A DNA stretch of 64,000 nucleotides from Bacteroidota bacterium (GTDB lineage Bacteria > Bacteroidota > Bacteroidia > Chitinophagales > BACL12): positions 868,001 through 932,000 of the forward strand of contig JADKEK010000001.1 in NCBI GenBank assembly GCA_016718035.1. The letters are read 5' to 3'. A program made the translations under genes and the position numbers. The notes below the pieces were generated by a model. The model was not told where the DNA came from and did no database searches. It saw only the letters and a program-made list of their open reading frames with translations. Of this stretch, positions 52,689-62,639 are shown piece by piece. Position 1 is the first letter of the stretch. Each line of letters starts with the position of its first letter.

Positions 52689-54893
52689 TTATTGTTTGAT
52701 AAAGGATTTAATTTGCGATTCAGATGATGAAACCAATTTTACAAAATACACTCCTTGAGCAAGTAAACTAATATTTAACTGAGCATGGTCATCAGTTACT
52801 AAACCTGTAAGCACTTCTTTTCCTGTCGCATCATAAACCTTCAATATTTCATTATTATTAATATCAGAATTAAATAGAATATTTACAACTTCATTCGCAG
52901 GATTTGGGTAAATACTAAACCCGGTTTGATTGCCTATTTCCTCCCCTTCTTTGCAAGGTACGGTTACTGTAATACCAGCTGAAGTTTTAAAACAACCCGT
53001 AGCCGTTTTGGTAACGCGGCATTTATAAATACCAGCAGTTGTTGCCAAATAATTTGTCACTGTTGCACCGGGAATGGGCGATGCATCTTTGTACCATTGA
53101 TAACTTGAACCCGCAACAGGACTGACATTTAATGTCACATTTCCGCCAAAACAAAAAGTAGTTGGACCTGCTGCAGATATTATTGCTTTGGGGTTCTTAA
53201 ATACATTTACAAAAATAGTTGATGATGTTGCAGTGCCGCATTCGCTGGTTGTTACACAGGCATAATTGCCTTTTGTTGTTGCGGTGTATGATGCTAATGT
53301 AGCTCCCGGAATATCAACACCATTTTTTTGCCATTGTAAGGATGTACCGGAGTAAGTCGCAGTGAGCGACACGCTAACGCCCTGACAAAATTCTGTTATT
53401 CCTGCAGCTGAAATGGTAATTGTTTCAATAACATCATCATCAATTATGCCATTGCAATTGTCATCAAACGTGTTACAAATTTCAGGCGAAGCAAAACATT
53501 CCGGAGATAATTTTATAGCCCAATAATCTTCTTCACCTAATGATGCATCTGTTTTATTTCCTGAAATAGGTGAATAGGAATAACCGGAAAGCATAAATCC
53601 TCCATCATCAGTCTGCATCAGGTTTTTTGGGTAGTCATCAGCATTACCACCATAAGCAGCTTGCCATGTGATATCGCCGAATGCATCTAATTTAAGCACC
53701 CAGAAATCAGCGGAATGATAAAATTCGAAATTTTCAATTGTTTTATCACCTGAAATTCCCGAGCTAGATGAACCTATCGCAACATAACCACCATCGGAAG
53801 TTGGTAATATATTTTCCAATGATTCATAATCATCGCCACCAATTGTATTTTGCCAAATTATTGAGCCCATTGAATTGAGTTTTAAAATCCAAAAATCATT
53901 ACTTCCAATATTTGCTTCTGTTTTGTCGAAAGAAAGATCTGACCCTGAATTTCCGCCAACAATAAAATTGCCATCAGGTAATTGATGAATTACGCTTAAG
54001 TCATCATAGTGATTTCCGCCAATCGTATTTTGCCATATTATAGTTCCTATTGCACTTAATTTAAGTATCCAAAAATCGGAATTGCCATAACAAATTTCTG
54101 TTTTATCACCATAAATTCCCGAATAGGAAGTGGCACCAACAATATATCCGCCATCAGCGGTTTGCTCTATACTATTCACTCTGTCGGTGGCACAACCCCC
54201 AATGGTGTTTTGCCATTGAATTGTCCCAATTGAAGTTATTTTAATTATCCAAAGGTCTTCACCTCCACAAAATGCTGCTTCAGTTTTATCACCTGTAATG
54301 GGTGAACGTGACAGTCCTCCTAAAATATAACCACCATCGGCTGTTTGATTGATTGAGGTAATCCAATCTTTATATTCACCACCAATAGTATTTTGCCAAA
54401 CAATTGTTCCTTCAGCATCTAATTTGATTATCCAATAATCTGTAGAATTTAAATACGGTGCCCAGCAATCCTCAGTTTTATCACCGGAAATATCAGATTC
54501 CGAATTGGCTGCAATTATGTAACCACCATCTATAGTCTCCAGCATTGCACTTACAAAGTCATCTCTATCACCACCAATGGTATTTTCCCATTCCAAGTTG
54601 CCATCGGCATCCAATTTCACTAACCAAATGTCTGTATACTCATAATGGTAGGTCACCCAATCATCTTCATCAAAAACATTGTAGCCGGGGCCTATTGCAT
54701 CTTCACTTTTCATTGCATTGCTGTCTGAATCGGAATATCCTGCTAATAAATAACCGCCGTCAGAAGTTTGAAGGGTGGTGACAAGTCGATCGGACCGTTC
54801 ACCGCCAAGCGTTTTCTGCCATTCGATATAGGGTACTTGGGCGGTGATTAGGTTTGCCGCGAATAAAGTCAAGCAAAATGAAAAGACTTTCAT
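52689..54893 (-). CDS. Array gene 4: seven-blade propeller/MopE/Ig/T9SS protein
   Basis: 734 residues from ATG 54893. Signal peptide KVFSFCLTLFAANLITAQ. Seven blades from YIEWQKTLGGERSDRLV; blade 1 has an unusual ~15-residue acidic insertion (GYNVFDEDDWVTYHYEYTD). EICNTFDDNCNGIIDDDV, then Ig pair (LQWQKNGVDIPGATL; SYQWYKDASPIPGATV) near-identical to gene 5, PCKEGEEIGN and tail FSIYPNPANEVVNIL ending K-S-F-I-K-Q. First gene of a two-gene unit with gene 5, behind a 215-base gap holding a 20-base palindrome. Confidence 0.9.
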   Translation of the reverse strand: MKVFSFCLTLFAANLITAQVPYIEWQKTLGGERSDRLVTTLQTSDGGYLLAGYSDSDSNAMKSEDAIGPGYNVFDEDDWVTYHYEYTDIWLVKLDADGNLEWENTIGGDRDDFVSAMLETIDGGYIIAANSESDISGDKTEDCWAPYLNSTDYWIIKLDAEGTIVWQNTIGGEYKDWITSINQTADGGYILGGLSRSPITGDKTEAAFCGGEDLWIIKITSIGTIQWQNTIGGCATDRVNSIEQTADGGYIVGATSYSGIYGDKTEICYGNSDFWILKLSAIGTIIWQNTIGGNHYDDLSVIHQLPDGNFIVGGNSGSDLSFDKTEANIGSNDFWILKLNSMGSIIWQNTIGGDDYESLENILPTSDGGYVAIGSSSSGISGDKTIENFEFYHSADFWVLKLDAFGDITWQAAYGGNADDYPKNLMQTDDGGFMLSGYSYSPISGNKTDASLGEEDYWAIKLSPECFASPEICNTFDDNCNGIIDDDVIETITISAAGITEFCQGVSVSLTATYSGTSLQWQKNGVDIPGATLASYTATTKGNYACVTTSECGTATSSTIFVNVFKNPKAIISAAGPTTFCFGGNVTLNVSPVAGSSYQWYKDASPIPGATVTNYLATTAGIYKCRVTKTATGCFKTSAGITVTVPCKEGEEIGNQTGFSIYPNPANEVVNILFNSDINNNEILKVYDATGKEVLTGLVTDDHAQLNISLLAQGVYFVKLVSSSESQIKSFIKQ

Positions 54894-55035
54894 AGTGTGT
54901 ATTTGGTAGAAAATTAGCACCAACTACCTATAAATTCAAATAGATTGATGTGAAGTGGCTAATTTTTGTTGTGAAATGGCTATTTGAGTTAGTAAAGGAA
55001 TTACCGACAAGCAGCACATAATACGGATTTAGATA

Positions 55036-55055
55036 ATGAATGAACGTTCATTCAT
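55036..55055. promoter_or_regulatory. Perfect 20-base palindrome, TetR-type operator candidate
   Basis: ATGAATGAACGTTCATTCAT is a perfect inverted repeat in the gap between array genes 3 and 4, about 143 bases before the gene 4 ATG. The half-site TGAATGAACG is of the kind bound by TetR-family dimers. No TetR gene is in the window. Confidence 0.5.
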
Positions 55056-55108
55056 ACATCAATGCTGTGTTTAATTACTTATAAGTTGGAGCGGTTTATA
55101 GTTGTTTT

Positions 55109-58100
55109 TTACTCTATAATCAATTTTTGTTGTACTTGATATTCCCCAAAATTGATATTCACGATATACATTCCTATTGCAATTTCGGGCATATAAATTT
55201 CGAAAACATTTTGTTCGGGGTCTAATTCCCTGGTTAATATTTGTTGGCCTGTTGTGTTGTAAATTTCGAGTTGTATACTATGACCTTTTTCTCCCACCTC
55301 ATCGGTCGACAGGCGCGGTGGAATGGAGTGAGCGTAGATGGTGAATGTGCCGTTGTTGGGGTTGGGTTGGATGTTTACTGAATTGTTATTTGCAATCGCT
55401 TCCCCTTCTTTGCAAGGGACGCTTACTGTAATTCCTGCTGAAGTTTTAAAACAACCAGTAGCCGTTTTGGTAACACGACATTTATAAATGCCAGCAGTTG
55501 TTGCCAAATAATTTGTCGCCGTTGCACCAGGAATTGGCGATGCATCTTTATACCATTGATAACTACATCCTGCAACCGGCGTTACATTTAATGTTACACT
55601 TCCTCCTATACAAAATGTAGTTGGACCTGCTGCTGAAACTGATGACGTTGGATTTTTTTGAACGTTGACAAAAATGCCCGCGGATAATGCTATATCACAA
55701 GCACTTGATGTTTCACAAGTATAGGTTCCTTTTGTTGTGACCGTATATGATGATAATATTGCTCCCGGAATGTTAACTCCGTTCTTTTTCCATTGGTAAT
55801 TTGGGCCGGATGTTGTGGCATTTAAAATAACGGAACTGCCCTGACAGAATGTAGTTGGACCAGCTGCAGAGATATTAATTATATAATTGATATCATCATC
55901 AATTAAGCCGTTGCAGTTATCGTCGAGGGTATTACAAATTTCTAAATAGGGCGTGCATCCCAATTTAATTAACCAAAAATCAACTCCCCCAATGCAGGCT
56001 TCCGTTTTATCTCCGGAAATAGACGAATTGGACGCACTTAAAACTATATACCCTGCATCATCAGCTTGGTTGATCAAAACAGCATATTCATATTCCGAAG
56101 CCTTGATAGATTTTTGCCATTCGATATTACCTTCAGCATTCAATTTAACTATCCAAATGTCATTATACCCTAAATTTTCTTCGGATTTATATCCTGACAC
56201 ACCTGACTGAGACTCACCGGCTAAAATATATCCGCCATCGTTTGTTATTTTACAACTGGTAAGGTAATCATCCAAATCACCGCCAATTGTTTTCTGCCAT
56301 TCGATTATTCCTGATGAAGAAATTTTTACTATCCAATAATCGACATAACTTTGCTCTAAATCAAAAATATCGCCGAAATGGTCTTCGGTTTTATCGCCGG
56401 AGACACCCGAACTTGAGAAACCGGCAACAATATACCCACCATCAGGAGTTTGTCTTACGTCCACCAGATGATCTGACGAAGAACCTCCTATTACTTTCTG
56501 CCATTCAATAACACCAAACATATCCAATTTTAAAATCCAATAATCATTCAAGCCCCAGGAGGCTATTGTTTTATCACCCGAAATACCGGATTGGGAAGAG
56601 CCGCCAATTATAAAACCTCCGTCTGCAGTTTGATCAATAGATTGCAAGGTTTCGTAAGAGCTTCCTCCAATTGTATTTTGCCAAACAATTAAACCTTCAT
56701 TATTTAATTTAATTAACCAATAATCAGTTACACCAATACTGGCTTCTGTTTTATCACCTGATATTCCGCTATAGGAATATCCCCCGACAATGTAACCATC
56801 AGCAGTTTGTTGAATGATTCTCAGGTAATCATTTTTTGTTCCGCCAATTGTATTTTCCCATTCTACAATTCCACTGGCGTTTAATTTAATCACCCAATAG
56901 TCAACGTAATTTTCCCCAAAATCATCTATACCTCCAATATGGTTCTCCGATTTATCCGGTGAAATATTTGAGCCTGAACTTCCTCCTAAAATATATCCAC
57001 CATCAGCAGTTTGTTCAATAGAGGTTAGCCAGTCACCACTAGTTCCACCTATGGTATTTTGCCATTCTATAATTCCTGAATTATCTGTTTTAATTATCCA
57101 GTAATCACCACCATAACCTCCCCCAAAAAACCCTTCAGTTTTATCTCCACTAATATCTGAATAAGAAGTGCCGCCAAAAATATATCCTCCATCTAATGTC
57201 TGAAAAATTGTTGTAGGAAGGTCCCCACTTGTTCCTCCAATAGTATTTTGCCAAATGATTGCAGGTGGTTCGATACAACTTAATCCTTCATCAATTAATC
57301 CGTTGCAATTATCATCAAAGCCATCACAAAATTCTTCCGCACCCGGGTAACCTATTGCGAATGCATCGTTACAGTCTAAATCATTCATACTAAATAAAGT
57401 TCCAGGTGGTTCACAAGATAAACCCGGTGATATGCCGGCTCCATAATCATCATCATCTGAATCAACATAGTAGGGTTGCGGAATACAATTATCCGGTACC
57501 AATTTTACTATCCAATAATCCATATATATGCCTCCCCCGATTACATTTTCCAGCTTATCACCAGAAGCGTTAGAGGATGACCAGCCAGCCATAAAATAGC
57601 CATCATCCACTGTTTCATCGATTGACATGAAATAATCATCATCTTCTCCGCCGATAGTATTTTGCCATAAAATATTGCCGTTATTATTTAATTTCAATAC
57701 CCAATAATCATATCCTAAATTGCCCCCGAAAAATCCATTTTCAATTTTATCGGAACCGATTCGTGAATTTGAATGGCCACCAAGGATATATGACCCATCG
57801 GATGTTTGATGGATATCATTAAAAATATCATCTCCATAACCACCAATAGTATTTTGCCAGGTAATTGCACCTGAGCTATTTAATTTAATTATCCAATAAT
57901 CACTAGTATATGGTATTTCATTATCTAACGCTGGTTCTGTTTTATCACCTGAAATACCGGAATTAGAATAACCTCCGACAATATATCCACCATCCGCAGT
58001 TTGTTCTATTGCTCTTAGTTGATCATCCATTGTTCCACCGATAACATTTTGCCAAACAATATTTCCAACTGAATTAATTTTTATGACCCAATAATCATTC

Positions 58101-58852
58101 TCACCAATTTTCGGCTCTGTCTTATCTCCCGAAATTACAGAACTGGAAGTTCCTCCAAGAATAAACCCACCGTCAGAAGTTTCGTCGATACTGTAAAGAC
58201 GATCAATACCGCCCCCTCCGATAGTATTTTGCCAAACTATTGTTCCGCTTGAATTTAATTTTACTATCCAATAATCATAATTGCCAATAGTAGCCTCTGA
58301 TTTATCTCCCGATATGCCTGATTTAGAATAGCCTCCAATTATATATCCACCGTCCGTTGTTTGGTGAAATTGGCTTAATTGATCATCACCATTACCGCCA
58401 ATTGTATTTTGCCAAACAATTGTTCCTGCTGCATCTAATTTCAAAATCCAAAAATCATAAGATCCTATATTTGCTTCAGTTTTTTCTCCACCAATAGCAG
58501 AATTAGAAAAACCTCCAACAATATAACCACCATCAGCTGTTTGTTCAATGTTTTTAAATTCGTCATAAGCAAAGCCTCCAATATTATTTTGCCATTGTAT
58601 TGTCCCATCTGCATAAAGTTTTATAACCCAATAATCTGCATAACCAAGCCAGGCTTCAGTTTTATCTCCTGAAATAGGTGAGGAAGAAAAACCGCCGAGA
58701 ATATATCCACCATCAACTGTTTGAGCTACTGAAGTTGCATAGTCAGAACTGTTACCACCGATGGTATTTTCCCATTCAATTTCCGGTGCCTGAGCAAAAG
58801 ATATATTAAATAGAAACGGAATGCAAAAAGCTGATATTAATATTCTTTTCAT
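55109..58852 (-). CDS. Array gene 3: double seven-blade propeller/MopE/Ig/T9SS protein
   Basis: 1247 residues, signal peptide KRILISAFCIPFLFNISFAQ. Two complete propellers of seven blades each: blades 1-7 at about residues 24-457 and 8-14 at about 530-968. Between them a ~70-residue linker carries a DSDDDDYG acidic loop and the MopE-like motif EEFCDGFDDNCNGLIDEG. A second motif, EICNTLDDNCNGLIDDD, follows the second propeller, then two Ig-like domains (YQWKKNGVNIPGAIL; YQWYKDASPIPGATA) and a T9SS tail with a longer insertion (VNIQPNPNNGTFTIYAHS). Probably arose by fusing two array genes. Fifteen bases from gene 2; ends Q-K-L-I-I-E. Confidence 0.9.
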   Translation of the reverse strand: MKRILISAFCIPFLFNISFAQAPEIEWENTIGGNSSDYATSVAQTVDGGYILGGFSSSPISGDKTEAWLGYADYWVIKLYADGTIQWQNNIGGFAYDEFKNIEQTADGGYIVGGFSNSAIGGEKTEANIGSYDFWILKLDAAGTIVWQNTIGGNGDDQLSQFHQTTDGGYIIGGYSKSGISGDKSEATIGNYDYWIVKLNSSGTIVWQNTIGGGGIDRLYSIDETSDGGFILGGTSSSVISGDKTEPKIGENDYWVIKINSVGNIVWQNVIGGTMDDQLRAIEQTADGGYIVGGYSNSGISGDKTEPALDNEIPYTSDYWIIKLNSSGAITWQNTIGGYGDDIFNDIHQTSDGSYILGGHSNSRIGSDKIENGFFGGNLGYDYWVLKLNNNGNILWQNTIGGEDDDYFMSIDETVDDGYFMAGWSSSNASGDKLENVIGGGIYMDYWIVKLVPDNCIPQPYYVDSDDDDYGAGISPGLSCEPPGTLFSMNDLDCNDAFAIGYPGAEEFCDGFDDNCNGLIDEGLSCIEPPAIIWQNTIGGTSGDLPTTIFQTLDGGYIFGGTSYSDISGDKTEGFFGGGYGGDYWIIKTDNSGIIEWQNTIGGTSGDWLTSIEQTADGGYILGGSSGSNISPDKSENHIGGIDDFGENYVDYWVIKLNASGIVEWENTIGGTKNDYLRIIQQTADGYIVGGYSYSGISGDKTEASIGVTDYWLIKLNNEGLIVWQNTIGGSSYETLQSIDQTADGGFIIGGSSQSGISGDKTIASWGLNDYWILKLDMFGVIEWQKVIGGSSSDHLVDVRQTPDGGYIVAGFSSSGVSGDKTEDHFGDIFDLEQSYVDYWIVKISSSGIIEWQKTIGGDLDDYLTSCKITNDGGYILAGESQSGVSGYKSEENLGYNDIWIVKLNAEGNIEWQKSIKASEYEYAVLINQADDAGYIVLSASNSSISGDKTEACIGGVDFWLIKLGCTPYLEICNTLDDNCNGLIDDDINYIINISAAGPTTFCQGSSVILNATTSGPNYQWKKNGVNIPGAILSSYTVTTKGTYTCETSSACDIALSAGIFVNVQKNPTSSVSAAGPTTFCIGGSVTLNVTPVAGCSYQWYKDASPIPGATATNYLATTAGIYKCRVTKTATGCFKTSAGITVSVPCKEGEAIANNNSVNIQPNPNNGTFTIYAHSIPPRLSTDEVGEKGHSIQLEIYNTTGQQILTRELDPEQNVFEIYMPEIAIGMYIVNINFGEYQVQQKLIIE

Positions 58853-58867
58853 GAGGAAATAATTAAA

Positions 58868-61800
58868 TTATTCTATTATTATATTCTTTAGATTGTAAAT
58901 ATTGTTATTCCACAACTTTACTAAATAAATTCCCGGAGTAATATTTTTTAATTCAATTGGTTCATTTATTATTCCAGCATAAGCTATAACTTGCTTAGAA
59001 AATATTAATTGTCCAAGGTTGTTGTATATCTCAATTGTTGATTCCGGTGGCGCAAAATTTTGCGTCGGTACTGTCGCTTCGATTGTAAATGTACCCTCAT
59101 TCGGATTCGGATAAATTGAAAATGTATTTTCATCATTATATATCTCTCCTTCTTTACACGGCACACTTACCGCAATTGCATTCGAATTTTTATAACATCC
59201 TGTAGCGGTTTTGGTTACACGGCATTTATAATTACCTGCTGTGGTAGCTGTATATGTTAATGATGTTGCACCTGCTATTGGCGATGCACCTTTATACCAT
59301 TGATAGGTACATCCTGCAACAGCAACTTCTGTTAACACCACACTTCCGCCTGCACAAAAGGTTGTTGGGCCTCCGGCAGAAATACTTGCGTTGGGGTTTT
59401 TAATTACATTAACAAAAATAGTAGTTGATTCTGCTGTGCCGCAATCGCTAGTTGTTACACAGCTATAATTCCCTTTGGTTGTGACAGTATATGTGGGAGA
59501 TGTTGCTCCGGGAATATTTGTTCCATTTTTTTTCCATAGAACTGAAGTGCCGGAATAAGTTGCAGTTAATAAAACAGTGCCCCCCTGACAAAAAGTAATT
59601 GGCCCACCGGCGGAGATGGCAATTGTTTCTGTAATACCATCGTCGATTAGACCGTTGCAATTATCGTCGAGTGAATTACAAGTTTCAGCAAATGCAATAC
59701 AATCAGTAAATAATTTTATTATCCAATAATCATTTTTTGGAGAATTGTATCCTGGCGTTATAAATGATTCCAGTTTGTCATACACAGCCTCGGACAAAGA
59801 ACTACCACCTAACACAAAACCGCCATCTAAAGATATTTCAACATTACGCAATACATCCGCTTGCGGACCACCTATGGTGTTTTGCCAAATGATATTACCG
59901 GATTCATTGAGCAGTAATACCCAATAATCAAATCCTCCGAAATTAGTTTCAACTTTATCTCCCGAAATTGGGGAATCAGAATATCCACCAATAAAATAAT
60001 TACCATCTGCCATTTGTTTTAGGTCATATAGGTAATCATATTGAGTACCGCCGATGGTATTGTCCCATTCAATATTTCCGGAAGCATCTAATTTTACCAA
60101 CCAGTAATCATCCTTTGCACCTAATATCGTAATTACATTTTCCGATTTATCAAATCCTGTATTAGATTGTGAATATCCGCCAACCAGATAACCACCGTCA
60201 TTTGTTTGAATTATAGCTTTTAAGTAATCTGCGCCTGAGCCGCCAATTGTATTTTGCCAGCTGATATTACCTAATGCATCCAATTTAATTACCCAATAAT
60301 CAGCACTACCGGGACCTGTTTCTGTTTTATCACCAGACAGTGGACTAAATGTGTAACCCCCTAAAATATACCCGCCATCACTTGTTTGTGATATCGTTTC
60401 GAAATAATCGGAGCTACTACCACCTATCGAATTTTGACAGACGATATTTCCTTCAGAATTTAATTTTACAACCCAAAAATCAACACTACCGACATTTAAC
60501 TCTGTTTTATCATAATCGTTTGGCGAATATGAAACACCTCCTAGAATATACCCGCCATCATCAGTAATATCTACTTCCATTATATTGTCTGTAGAAGAAC
60601 CACCTATTACATTTTGCCATTCAATATTTCCAATTGCATCTAATTTAATAACCCAAAAATCACTATCAACCCCCGGTCCCAATGAAGGTTCAGTTTTGTC
60701 GCCTGAAAGTGGAGATAAAGAAGTTGCCCCTAATATATAGCCACCATCTGGTGTTTGTTTAATACTATTTACATAATCAGTATTAATACCTCCAATAGTA
60801 TTTTCCCATTCTATTTCAAGGTTGGCATTTACTTTTACTATCCAACAATCAGAAGTACTTTGTTCTTCATCCCAATTGTGTTCAGATTTATCACCGTGCG
60901 CCATTGAAAAAGAATATCCACCAAGAATATATCCCCCGTCTGCTGTTACAGTCATAGTCTGGAAAAAATCTTCAGACTGTCCGCCAATTGTATTTTGTAA
61001 CTCAATTGCAGGTCCGGGAAAACAATCAATTAATCCTTCATCTATAGTTCCTGAACAATTATTATCAAACCCATCACAAATTTCCGGTCGTCCCGGATAA
61101 ATAAGATTGTTTGTATCAACACAATCAGTTGTATCTTGCGATGCATAATAATTTCCAACACATGAATTCCAATAGACAAGTCCATCATTGGTTCCAAATA
61201 AATCATGATCTGAATCTGTATAAAGTGGATGTGGAATACAATCTTCTGGCGCTAGTTTTAAAGCCCAATAATCAGATTTCCCAACCACATAACATGCTTC
61301 TGTTTTATCGCCCGAAACGATTGATTCAGATTCACCTCCAATAACTATCTCACCGGAATCATTGAGGTCGAATGAACAATATCTATCGGTACTATTTCCA
61401 CCAATAATATATTGCCACACAATATTCAAATCATCATTTAGTTTTATTAGCCAAAAATCCAGACTATTGGTTGCTTGCCATAAATCTCCGGTAAAAGGGG
61501 AAGTTGAAAATCCGCCAATTAAATATCCATCCGGTAATAATTCAATTTCGAAAGGTTCATCATCTTCATCACCACCAATTGTATTTTGAGATAAAATAGC
61601 ACCGGTACTATTTAATTTTAACACCCAATAATCGTAGGCAAAATATGTTTCAGGATTAGATTCTTCTGTTTTATCACCGGAAACATCAGAATCAGATTTA
61701 CCTGCAACAATAAAATTCCCATCAGCAGTTTCAACTATATCAGCAGCAAAATCAAATCCTTCAGCACCAATTGTATTTTGCCAAATGATATTACCAACGG

Positions 61801-62614
61801 AATTTAATTTCATAACTAAATAATCCGGACCATTAAAAACACCTTCCGTAATATCATCAGAAACTGGTGAATAAGTAGTTCCGCTTATAATATAACCTCC
61901 ATCAAGTGTTGTTGCTACGCTTGAAAAATATTCGTAACTATCTCCTCCTATAGTATTTTGCCATTCGATGTTTCCGATAGCACCGAGTTTTACGATCCAG
62001 AAATCAGCACCACCTTTTGAAGGTTCTGCTTTATCTCCGGCTGCATTAGAAAACGAGTATCCACCCAAAATATATCCACCATCAGGTGTTATCGCTAAAT
62101 CGATAAGAAAATCATCGGCAGTTCCACCAATCGTATTTTGCCATTCAATATTACCTGCTGCATTTAATTTCAACACCCAATAATCGTATTGATAGGTACC
62201 GCCAATAAAATGTGTTTCTGTTTTATCTCCTGTAGCTGTAGAATTTGAATAACCACCAATTATATATCCACCATCGGCAGTTGGTTCAACACATGTTAAA
62301 AAATCATCAGATTTACCACCAATGGTATTTTGCCATTGAATAGCACCGGTATTATCTAATTTCACCACCCAATAATCTTCATACCCAGCAACACCTCCGG
62401 TAATATTGGCCGTTTTGTCGTATCCAATACTGCTTAAGGATGTTCCACCTAAAATTGCACCGCCATCAGCTGTATGTCTCACTTGATGCAAAATATCATC
62501 TTCAGCCCCGCCAACTGTTTTTTGCCAAATGATATCAGGGTCCTGAGCTGTTAAATATGTCGGAATTATTATTAATGCCGCAATACTTAAAAATTGTTGA
62601 ATTTGGTTTTTCAT
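58868..62614 (-). CDS. Array gene 2: double seven-blade propeller/MopE/Ig/T9SS protein
   Basis: 1248 residues, signal peptide KNQIQQFLSIAALIIIPTYL then T-A-Q. Fourteen blades in two groups of seven; DIIWQKTVGGAEDD opens the first and AIELQNTIGGQSEDF the second. The linker holds YTDSDHDLFGTNDG and the motif EICDGFDNNCSGTIDEGL, a weaker MopE copy. After the second propeller: ETCNSLDDNCNGLIDDGI, Ig pair (VLWKKNGTNIPGATS; YQWYKGASPIAGATS), PCKEGE and a tail FSIYPNPNEGTFTIEA ending N-I-I-I-E. Same overall plan as gene 3; 25 bases follow gene 1. Confidence 0.9.
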   Translation of the reverse strand: MKNQIQQFLSIAALIIIPTYLTAQDPDIIWQKTVGGAEDDILHQVRHTADGGAILGGTSLSSIGYDKTANITGGVAGYEDYWVVKLDNTGAIQWQNTIGGKSDDFLTCVEPTADGGYIIGGYSNSTATGDKTETHFIGGTYQYDYWVLKLNAAGNIEWQNTIGGTADDFLIDLAITPDGGYILGGYSFSNAAGDKAEPSKGGADFWIVKLGAIGNIEWQNTIGGDSYEYFSSVATTLDGGYIISGTTYSPVSDDITEGVFNGPDYLVMKLNSVGNIIWQNTIGAEGFDFAADIVETADGNFIVAGKSDSDVSGDKTEESNPETYFAYDYWVLKLNSTGAILSQNTIGGDEDDEPFEIELLPDGYLIGGFSTSPFTGDLWQATNSLDFWLIKLNDDLNIVWQYIIGGNSTDRYCSFDLNDSGEIVIGGESESIVSGDKTEACYVVGKSDYWALKLAPEDCIPHPLYTDSDHDLFGTNDGLVYWNSCVGNYYASQDTTDCVDTNNLIYPGRPEICDGFDNNCSGTIDEGLIDCFPGPAIELQNTIGGQSEDFFQTMTVTADGGYILGGYSFSMAHGDKSEHNWDEEQSTSDCWIVKVNANLEIEWENTIGGINTDYVNSIKQTPDGGYILGATSLSPLSGDKTEPSLGPGVDSDFWVIKLDAIGNIEWQNVIGGSSTDNIMEVDITDDGGYILGGVSYSPNDYDKTELNVGSVDFWVVKLNSEGNIVCQNSIGGSSSDYFETISQTSDGGYILGGYTFSPLSGDKTETGPGSADYWVIKLDALGNISWQNTIGGSGADYLKAIIQTNDGGYLVGGYSQSNTGFDKSENVITILGAKDDYWLVKLDASGNIEWDNTIGGTQYDYLYDLKQMADGNYFIGGYSDSPISGDKVETNFGGFDYWVLLLNESGNIIWQNTIGGPQADVLRNVEISLDGGFVLGGSSLSEAVYDKLESFITPGYNSPKNDYWIIKLFTDCIAFAETCNSLDDNCNGLIDDGITETIAISAGGPITFCQGGTVLLTATYSGTSVLWKKNGTNIPGATSPTYTVTTKGNYSCVTTSDCGTAESTTIFVNVIKNPNASISAGGPTTFCAGGSVVLTEVAVAGCTYQWYKGASPIAGATSLTYTATTAGNYKCRVTKTATGCYKNSNAIAVSVPCKEGEIYNDENTFSIYPNPNEGTFTIEATVPTQNFAPPESTIEIYNNLGQLIFSKQVIAYAGIINEPIELKNITPGIYLVKLWNNNIYNLKNIIIE

Positions 62615-62639
62615 GTAGCGCGCTTTTGAATGGTAACTA

